Assembly: GCA_003523945.1 (NCBI GenBank)
Contig: DOFS01000577.1
Span: forward strand, 1-8,855
Direction: 5' to 3'
Length of the DNA stretch: 8,855 nucleotides
Origin: Nitrospiraceae bacterium
GTDB taxonomy: Bacteria > Nitrospirota > Nitrospiria > Nitrospirales > UBA8639
Made by a program: the position numbers and the translations under genes. Positions 1-5,300 of this stretch are shown here, piece after piece; positions within the stretch are counted from its first letter, which is position 1, and the number at the start of each line of letters is the position of its first letter. The notes below the pieces were generated by a model. It was not told where the DNA came from, ran no database searches, and saw only the letters and a program-made list of their open reading frames with translations.

Positions 1-728
1 ATCGGTATCAGGCCTGGGCACATACCTACCGGTATGTCTTGAAAATGGATGTCCGGCATTATTTCCCATCGATTGATCATGATTTGCTCAAAGAAAAACT
101 TCGGCGACGACTGAAAGACTATCGAGTCCTAGCCCTCTTGGATCGGATAATTGATGGGGCACCCACGCTGGCTCCCGAGGCCTTTTATTTTCCCGGGGAT
201 GATATGTTTTCCCCCTTTGAACGCCGGCGTGGGATTCCCATTGGCAATCTGACCAGTCAGTTTTTTGCTAATCTGTATCTTGACGATCTGGATCAGTACA
301 TTAAACAGGTGCTTAAGGTGAGGCCCTACTTGCGGTATGTGGACGATATGGTGGTGTTGGGGCATGACAAGGGACGACTTGCCGACATTCGGGAATCGGT
401 GCGTGAGCGGGTGGCGGTTGACCGACTGCGTTTGCATCCCCACAAAGCTCATATTTCGCGGGTCGCCGACGGACTCAACCTGCTGGGCTATCTCGTCTTT
501 CCCACCCGGCGTCGGTTGCGCAATGACAATGGGCATCGCTTCGCTCGAAAGCTCCGCGGGATGGCCCGAACATTTGGAAAGGGGCGTCTGGAATGGGCCA
601 GGGTGGTGGCCTCCACGCAAAGCTGGATTGGTCATGCGCAGCATGCCGACACGGAAGGACTTCGCAGGGCGATCTTCTCCCAGGCTGTGTTCATAAGGGG
701 AGTGGGCCAAGAGACGGCCAGCGTGTGA
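1..728 (+). CDS. DGR-type reverse transcriptase (5' end outside window)
   Basis: This is the reverse transcriptase that would copy the adjacent template RNA into mutagenised cDNA. The frame is open from base 3 (reading RYQAWAHTYRYVLKMDVRHY), so the true start lies left of the window; the TTG at 39 and ATG at 45 are internal. Visible RT motifs are the first catalytic Asp in KMDVRHYFPSID (Asp codon 48-50), the GIPIGNLTSQ motif (about 231-260) and the YVDD active site (336-347), followed by LHPHKAHI and NLLGYLVF. The signature [IVL]GxxxSQ (here IGNLTSQ), in place of the QGxxxSP of retroviral and group II intron RTs, is known as a hallmark of DGR reverse transcriptases. No maturase or endonuclease domain follows. 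The stop codon (726-728) lies inside the template repeat, so RT and template are physically interlocked. The RT fold is certain; the DGR assignment is strongly supported by that template. Confidence 0.93.
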   Translation, partial: RYQAWAHTYRYVLKMDVRHYFPSIDHDLLKEKLRRRLKDYRVLALLDRIIDGAPTLAPEAFYFPGDDMFSPFERRRGIPIGNLTSQFFANLYLDDLDQYIKQVLKVRPYLRYVDDMVVLGHDKGRLADIRESVRERVAVDRLRLHPHKAHISRVADGLNLLGYLVFPTRRRLRNDNGHRFARKLRGMARTFGKGRLEWARVVASTQSWIGHAQHADTEGLRRAIFSQAVFIRGVGQETASV

Positions 729-840
729 TCCGGGGCGGTTCCTGGAACAACAACAATCCGGAGAACCTACGTTCATCAAACCGGAACAGGAACACCACAG
801 ACAACCGGAACAACAACATCGGCTTTCGTCTTGCCCAGGC
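704..840 (+). repeat. DGR template repeat (TR)
   Basis: This is an adenine-rich template directly 3' of, and overlapping, the RT gene. Read in the frame of base 722 it gives RVIRGGSWNNNNPENLRSS followed by NRNRNTTDNRNNNIGFRLA, the conserved end of formylglycine-generating-enzyme/C-type-lectin-fold proteins. It holds 12 Asn codons, 11 of them AAC. In known DGRs, adenines of the template are randomised during cDNA synthesis and AAC codons give the widest residue choice. There are about 35 adenines between 722 and 835, while the last stretch (about 820-850) is GC-rich and adenine-poor, as expected for the initiation-of-mutagenic-homology segment. The left limit is uncertain: family-like residues GPRDGQ precede RVIRGG, so homology to the target may begin near 704, within the last RT codons; otherwise near 719-722. 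The frame lacks its own start and most of the fold, so this is a template, not a gene. Confidence 0.88.
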
Positions 841-849
841 CGCCCGCAC

Positions 850-1015
850 GGCCCATAGCCGGCCCAGGGCCATTCTGTTTATGGACAGAGTGGGAGCGGC
901 AGCGGGTGTCCATGAGCCTGTTTCCCGGCCTTCCGCACAAGCGGGGACGCCAAATAGAGAGCCTGGGGTGAGGCGAACCGGGGCTAGTATGGCTCCTGCC
1001 GACGGCCCCGGTCGC
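850..1015 (+). ncRNA. Candidate structured RNA segment downstream of the TR
   Basis: No convincing coding content is seen here, but four inverted repeats follow one another. They are GGCCC/GGGCC (850-854 with 867-871), ATGGACA/TGTCCAT (881-887 with 907-913, 19-base loop), a compact hairpin 927-951 around CCGC-ACAA-GCGG closed by GGC/GCC with one mismatch and one bulge, and ACCGGGGC/GCCCCGGT (977-984 with 1005-1012) that extends as GCG/CGC at 973-975/1013-1015 with a bulged A976. No U-tract follows the last stem, so it is not a standard terminator. In studied DGRs, template-RNA sequence outside the TR is needed for priming and RT binding, so this may be the 3' scaffold of the template RNA. That role is inference; the pairings are seen directly. 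It could also be the decayed remainder of a coding region. Confidence 0.4.
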
Positions 1016-1101
1016 TGCGTGTTTGTGTGATGTGGTTTTCGGAAAATGGGTTAGCGGACATCGCCCACCAAGGTGCGCAATACCAGATTGGGCCAAAGGC
1101 G

Positions 1102-1230
1102 GCTCTTCCAACCCAAGAGGACGGGTCACCGACACGTCGCGACAAGAAGAGGATCTTCCCTTATTGCCATCGATCACGGATACACCCGCTTCCTGTAGTG
1201 ACGTCCCGGTGGGACGTCTACGATGGTGGA
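1102..1230 (+). repeat. Dispersed two-hairpin repeat, copy 1
   Basis: This is the first of two related direct copies; the other lies at about 2024-2160. Matching blocks begin with AAGAGGACGGGTCACC at 1115-1130 (32 of the first 37 bases are shared with copy 2) and end at a hairpin. The first palindrome, GACGGGT/ACACGTC (1120-1138), has one mismatch in this copy. The second hairpin is GACGTCCC-GGT-GGGACGTC (1200-1218), with GTA/TAC outside it (1195-1197 and 1219-1221). The internal part (about 1150-1190) is more diverged. No transposase is seen, and the open frames crossing it show no family resemblance. It is most likely a non-autonomous palindromic dispersed element (REP/BIME or MITE-like). 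Confidence 0.6.
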
Positions 1231-1261
1231 TGTGTGACGAAAGCAAAGGGTATCAGTTAAC

Positions 1262-1290
1262 TTGACTAAATAGGTTAGTCCATTTAGGAT
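1262..1290 (+). promoter_or_regulatory. Candidate promoter/operator of the toxin-antitoxin pair
   Basis: A perfect 6-bp inverted repeat with a 5-base spacer, GACTAA-ATAGG-TTAGTC, lies at 1264-1280, about 18 bases before the preferred antitoxin start. A -35-like TTGACT (1262-1267) overlaps its left arm, and TAGGAT (1285-1290) sits 17 bases further as a possible -10. Antitoxins of the Phd/YefM family bind such palindromes to repress their own operon. The weak point is that the -10 candidate overlaps the AGGA ribosome binding site, which would make the message almost leaderless. The palindrome is therefore firmer than the promoter call. Confidence 0.45.
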
Positions 1291-1298
1291 AAATGATT

Positions 1299-1529
1299 AT
1301 GGCCATTGTCACCATTCATCAAGCCAAAACCCATTTTTCGCAGCTGATTCAACGAGCCTTAGCCGGTGAGGAAATTATTGTGGCCAAGGGGAAGGAACCC
1401 GTCGCCAGAATCGTTCCAATTCCAGAGGCCCAAAAAACACGGACATTGGGTGGAGCCAAAGGCATTGTGAAATATATCGCCAGCGATTTTGATGATTCGC
1501 TCGAAGAATTTCCGGATGCCTTGGGATGA
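1299..1529 (+). CDS. Phd/YefM-family antitoxin
   Basis: This 76-residue antitoxin belongs to a type II toxin-antitoxin pair. It should bind and neutralise the PIN toxin encoded next and repress the shared promoter. The N-terminal half, MAIVTIHQAKTHFSQLIQRA with AGEEIIVAKGKEPVARIVP after it, is the classic Phd/YefM DNA-binding fold (beta strand, helix with AKTxFSxL, GEEIIV, then PVARIVP). The acidic C-terminus (about residues 62-74, DFDDSLEEFPDALG) is the likely toxin-binding tail. An upstream in-frame ATG at 1293 is possible, but the AGGA at 1286-1289 sits only 3 bases from it and 9 bases from the ATG at 1299, and family members begin like the latter. Its stop overlaps the toxin start as ATGA, implying translational coupling. 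A palindrome at 1264-1280 is the likely operator. Confidence 0.9.
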   Translation: MAIVTIHQAKTHFSQLIQRALAGEEIIVAKGKEPVARIVPIPEAQKTRTLGGAKGIVKYIASDFDDSLEEFPDALG

Positions 1530-1912
1530 AGTATCTGTTCGATACGCATGTCATGCTTTGGTTTTTGGAAGACTCTGATGAATTAAGCAAGCGAGCGAAA
1601 CAAATTTTAAAGAATGGCGAACACGAATTATTTTGGAGTGCGGCGAGTTATTGGGAGCTAACTGTGAAACTTTCGTTAGGCAAACTCAAGCTCCAAAAAG
1701 GGTGGCAAGGCTTGTTAGAGCAAGAAAAAAAGGTTAATAGAATTGTAGACCTGCCGATCTATGAACGGCATTGTGAGCCCCACGTCACGCTCCCCTGGAT
1801 TCATCGAGATCCTTTTGATCGTTTATTGATCTGCCAAGCGATTTCAGAAAAACTTATCCTGCTCACCAAAGACGAGACCATCCGCCAATACCCCGTTAAA
1901 ACCGCTTGGTAA
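1526..1912 (+). CDS. vapC: PIN-domain (VapC-like) toxin
   Basis: This 128-residue PIN-domain ribonuclease is the toxin partner of the preceding antitoxin. PIN toxins cut RNA (tRNA or rRNA in studied VapCs) in a Mg2+-dependent way when released from the antitoxin. The conserved acidic residues are all present: Asp6 in LFDTHVMLWF, Glu44 in ASYWELTVK, Asp98 in RDPFDRLLICQA and Asp116 in LTKDETI. The DTHxxLW opening and HRDPFDRLL motif match the COG3744-type PIN subgroup commonly paired with Phd/YefM antitoxins. Length is normal for the family and no disruption is seen, so it should be active. The start overlaps the antitoxin stop by 4 bases. A terminator candidate lies 62 bases downstream. RNA target unknown. 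The symbol follows common usage for this family. Confidence 0.92.
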   Translation: MKYLFDTHVMLWFLEDSDELSKRAKQILKNGEHELFWSAASYWELTVKLSLGKLKLQKGWQGLLEQEKKVNRIVDLPIYERHCEPHVTLPWIHRDPFDRLLICQAISEKLILLTKDETIRQYPVKTAW

Positions 1913-1920
1913 TTTTTAGT

Positions 1921-1957
1921 GGGAATAGTTGCTGCTGGGTAAGAAGATATTCCCAGC
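1921..1957 (+). other. Mutually exclusive inverted repeats after the toxin gene
   Basis: GGGAATA (1921-1927) pairs perfectly with TATTCCC (1948-1954). GCTGGG (1934-1939) pairs perfectly with CCCAGC (1952-1957). The two right arms share CCC, so only one stem can form at a time. The segment sits between the toxin stop and the terminator. It may be a 3' mRNA structure or chance; no function can be assigned. Confidence 0.3.
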
Positions 1958-1973
1958 CAAAATCTCGCCTACC

Positions 1974-2004
1974 AATCCGGATGCGTCCTTATCCGGGATT
2001 TTTT
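1974..2004 (+). terminator. Rho-independent terminator of the toxin-antitoxin operon
   Basis: AATCCGGAT (1974-1982) pairs with ATCC-G-GGATT (1991-2000): five plus four base pairs with one bulged G, closed by an 8-base loop (1983-1990). It runs straight into six T (1999-2004). The position 62 bases after the toxin stop fits the end of the toxin-antitoxin message. Confidence 0.65.
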
Positions 2005-2023
2005 CCTAAGACACCTATTACCG

Positions 2024-2160
2024 ACTCTGCTCTAACAACCGAAGAGGACGGGTCACCAACCCGTCGCTACAAGAAAAAATCTTTTCTGTTGCTGATCATG
2101 GGCAAACCGATCTCATGTAGAGACGTCCTGGCCGGACATCTCTCGGAGGTACATGCAACC
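2024..2160 (+). repeat. Dispersed two-hairpin repeat, copy 2
   Basis: This is the second copy of the element at about 1102-1230, in the same orientation and with its start about 920 bases further on. The shared block begins AAGAGGACGGGTCACC at 2042. Here the first palindrome is perfect: GACGGGT-CACCA-ACCCGTC (2047-2065). The second hairpin is AGAGACGTCC/GGACATCTCT (2119-2128 with 2134-2143) with one C/A mismatch. The middle part is shorter by about two bases and diverged. The two copies enclose the toxin-antitoxin genes and terminator. Compensating and non-compensating differences suggest the copies are old. Confidence 0.6.
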
Positions 2161-2209
2161 GTTTTTCACCGATGTTACATGCCGAAGGGTAGGAATTTTT
2201 CGACGGATT

Positions 2210-2218
2210 TGCTGTAAT
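2210..2218 (+). promoter_or_regulatory. Possible extended -10 promoter for the large gene
   Basis: TGCTGTAAT (2210-2218) matches the extended -10 consensus TGnTATAAT at all but one fixed position. No good -35 is visible at the usual distance. Transcription would begin near 2225, giving a leader of about 125 bases that contains the 31-codon ORF. This is the best candidate between the upstream repeat and the large gene, but weak. Confidence 0.3.
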
Positions 2219-2249
2219 GGGATTCCGTCTTGGTTGATTGAGTAAACGA

Positions 2250-2345
2250 ATGGAACGCATATGTGTCATCGTCGATAACAATCATGAACTACTTGTTCCG
2301 CCGAAGGATTCGGGGGTCATGCCAACAACATCATGTGAGGAATAA
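2250..2345 (+). CDS. Possible 31-codon leader ORF
   Basis: An ATG at 2250 opens a 31-codon frame beginning MERICVIVDNNHELLVPPKD and ending at TAA 2343-2345, only 3 bases before the ATG of the large gene. The last codons contain the GTGAGG (2335-2340) that serves as ribosome binding site of that gene, so translating this ORF would affect initiation there, by coupling or occlusion. Its own upstream signal is weak (TTGAG about 7 bases before the ATG). The peptide is not recognised, but its composition looks protein-like, with a hydrophobic first strand. It may be a leader peptide, a small protein, a remnant of a decayed gene, or chance. Confidence 0.33.
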   Translation: MERICVIVDNNHELLVPPKDSGVMPTTSCEE

Positions 2346-2348
2346 ACG

Positions 2349-5300
2349 ATGAAACGTCTTGTCGTGTATGGACAGCGTGAGGCGCTCGACCCGAAATCCG
2401 CAATTCCGGATTTCCCTTCCAATCTAAAGGACCTGGTCACCCTTAAATATAGTGCCAGGGTCCAACGGGCTCGCGCGAGCCATCCACCTCTGCAATTTGA
2501 GGATCTCAGTCCCGACGATCTCATCCAGTTGGAGCTTGATCAGGGCATGAAATTGTGGGTACGTGCGGATGGGCTGGAGCAGGATTTTGGATTGACTCCC
2601 AGCCGTGGTTCTGCCGGTGACGAATTCGAGCTGCCCTATGTGTTGCCCATTGGCCCCGCGAGTCGGGGCCTCGTCGGCAATTGGGTGATTAAAGGGTTCA
2701 AAGTATTTGGCCTGGACCCCGTCGGCGCCACCACGGACTTGATTAAGGATAAGGTGGAGGGCGTGTTGAAGCCGGGGCCCGGGCTCTATCGATGGGAAGG
2801 GAAAGAGTCGTCCGACTATACCCGGATTAAATCACTAGAAAAGGAAAAGACGGATACACCGTGGCTGGTGTTTATTCATGGAACCGCGTCGTCGACGGAG
2901 GGTAGTTTCGGCGGCCTCTGGGAAGGCGGTGCCAATCCGCTTATGGCGCAACTCCTGACGCATTACCCTAAACGCGTGGCGGCCTTCCAACATCGCACGC
3001 TTTCTCAGAATCCCGTCCAAAACGCGTTGGAATTGGCCCGGCAATTTCCCAAGGGGGCACGCTTGCATGTGGTCTCGCATTCCCGTGGGGGACTCGTGGG
3101 GGAATTGCTCTGTCGCAGCATGATGGAGGGCCGATTTCCCTTTGACGAGGACGATCTCAAGGTGTTTGCCCATCCAGACCGGCAAGAGGATCTCAGGCAG
3201 TTGGAGCAACTCGGTCACCTGCTCCAACAAAAACAATTGGTCATTGAGCGGTTTGTGCGGGTGGGGTGTCCGGCCCGCGGCACCACGTTGGCCAGTGGCC
3301 GGTTGGATCGGTATCTCTCGATTATCCTGAACGTCATTGAGGCGATCCCGGGGCTGAAGGGCAACCCGGTGGTCGAGGGAATCTCCGCGTTCCTGCTGGC
3401 GGTGGTGAAAAACCGGACGAAACCGGAAGAGTTGCCCGGCTTGGAAGCGCAGATGCCGGATTCGCCGTTGGTTCGCATCCTCAATCGACCGGGAGTGCCG
3501 ACGAGGGCGGACCTGCATATTTTAGGCGGGGATGTGGCCGGGGAAGGGATCCTGGGGCGACTCAAAACGTTCGTGACGGATTTATTCTACCTTGAAGATC
3601 ATGATTTGGTGGTGAATACACCGGCAATGTTCGGCGGAACAGAGCGGACGGGTGATATTCAGTATTGGATCGATACCGGGAAGGATGTCAACCATTTTTC
3701 CTATTTTCGCAATCCGGATACAGCGAATCGGCTAATGCAGGCCCTTACCAAGGACGGGCCCCATTCCCTCTTTCACCGACTGGAGCATGAGCCGTCTGAA
3801 GTGACCGAAGATGATTACCGCAAACGCGCTGTCGGATCTCCACAACCTTTCGTCTATGTCCTGCCCGGTACCATGGGTAGTCAACTTAAGGTGGGAAACG
3901 ATCGGGTCTGGTTGGATAAGCTGGATTTAGCCTTTGGCGGCATGAAAAAACTGAAGCATACCGCGAAACATGTGGTGGCTGATCAACCAATCGGGAGTGG
4001 CTATAAGGACCTCATCAAATATTTGGCCAATTCCCATACGGTCAAACCCTTTCCCTATGATTGGCGAAAATCGCTGATTGAACTCGCCGACCGGTTTCGC
4101 GAGGATTTAGAGGAAACGGTCAAGGCACAGGAGGCTGTGGGGCAACCGGTACGGATTGTGGCGCACTCCATGGGTGGATTGGTGGTACGAGTGATGATGG
4201 CGACGGAAGAGGGGAAAAAGGTGTGGGAGCGCATGTGCCGGCATCCCGGTGCACGGTTCATCATGCTGGGCACGCCCAATCAGGGGTCGCATGCCATCAC
4301 CGGCATGCTCATGGGGCGTGATCCCCTGGTGCGAATGCTAGATCTTCTGGATATCACCAATTCCCAATCAACCTTACTGGGGATTATTTCAAGATTTGAC
4401 GGGGTCCTGCAGCTTCTTCCGCATAACGGGACTCTTGATGTCTATCAAGGGGAAACCTGGCGGTCACTCCTGGAGCATGATCGAGATCGCGCGCGCGGGC
4501 TATTCGGAGCGAAAGTGGCGACCTCCAACACAGCCGGAATCGAGTGGCCTGTGCCTGATGCCGCTCAACTGGCTGAAGCTTTCAAGGTTCAACAACTTCT
4601 TCAGGCCAGCCCGATTGACCCTCAACGGATGATCTATGTCGCGGGGCGTGCGGATGCGACACCGTGTGATATCTCCATTGACCTCTCGGCTCCGGCCAAG
4701 CGGCGAATACGGATCGATGCGACCTCCTTTGGGGATGGTCGGGTTCCATGGGATACCGGCATTCCCGAAGCACTCAAAAACAAGACGTACTACGTGAACA
4801 CCGAGCATGGTGATCTGGCCAATGCTCCGGACACGTTTGACGGACTATTGGATTTGTTGAATGCCGGGGTCACCACTAAGTTGTCCCAAGCGCCTCCCGT
4901 TCGTCGTGGAGTGTCTGATGTCTCCTTTGAACTTCCCGAGCCTCCGCTCGAGATGTATCCCAGTGAAGAGGATCTGATTGCGTCCGCATTGGGCTCCGCT
5001 CGCGTGAAAAAGGAAACGCCACCTACCCGGAAAATCAGGGTGACCATGGTCCATGGCAATTTGGCCCGCGCATCTTCTCCGGTGGCGGTGGGGCACTATG
5101 AAGGAGATACGATAGTCAGCGCCGAGGCCTATCTTGACCGGCAACTCAATGGTCGATTGCGTGAACGACAGTGTTTGGGGCTTTATCCGGATAAACTCAA
5201 TACCTCTGCCGTTGTGCTCAACGATGGGGATTGTTATCCGGGAAGAAGGCATCCGGGGGCCATCGTCGTGGGGTTGGGCATGGTTGGGGAATTAACCCCT

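Noticed and set aside
129..779. Long antisense frame opposite the RT
   Set aside because: The opposite strand clearly encodes RT motifs; this is a shadow frame.
977..1012. GC-rich stem as a rho-independent terminator for the RT/TR transcript
   Set aside because: The stem is followed by GCGTGTTTGTG and has no continuous T-run; the loop is 20 bases.
593..1030. 145-codon frame containing the RGGSWNNN...GFRLA block
   Set aside because: It overlaps the RT gene in another frame, lacks a credible start, has only the very end of the fold, and then runs through non-coding hairpins. It is the open frame of a template repeat, not a protein gene.
1023..1265. Two overlapping frames of about 80 codons
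   Set aside because: They mostly translate the dispersed repeat (copy 1) and show no family resemblance or ribosome binding site.
1102..2160. CRISPR array or integron attC sites
   Set aside because: There are only two diverged copies about 920 bases apart with no regular spacers, and no integrase or attC core sites are visible.
1906..2217. 103-codon frame after the toxin gene
   Set aside because: It starts inside the toxin stop region and crosses the terminator and repeat copy 2; low-complexity, non-protein-like translation.
2835..3518. Antisense frame of 227 codons opposite the large gene, with others such as 6511-7218
   Set aside because: They are rich in Arg/His/Pro as expected for the reverse of a GC-leaning gene; no start signals or recognisable motifs.
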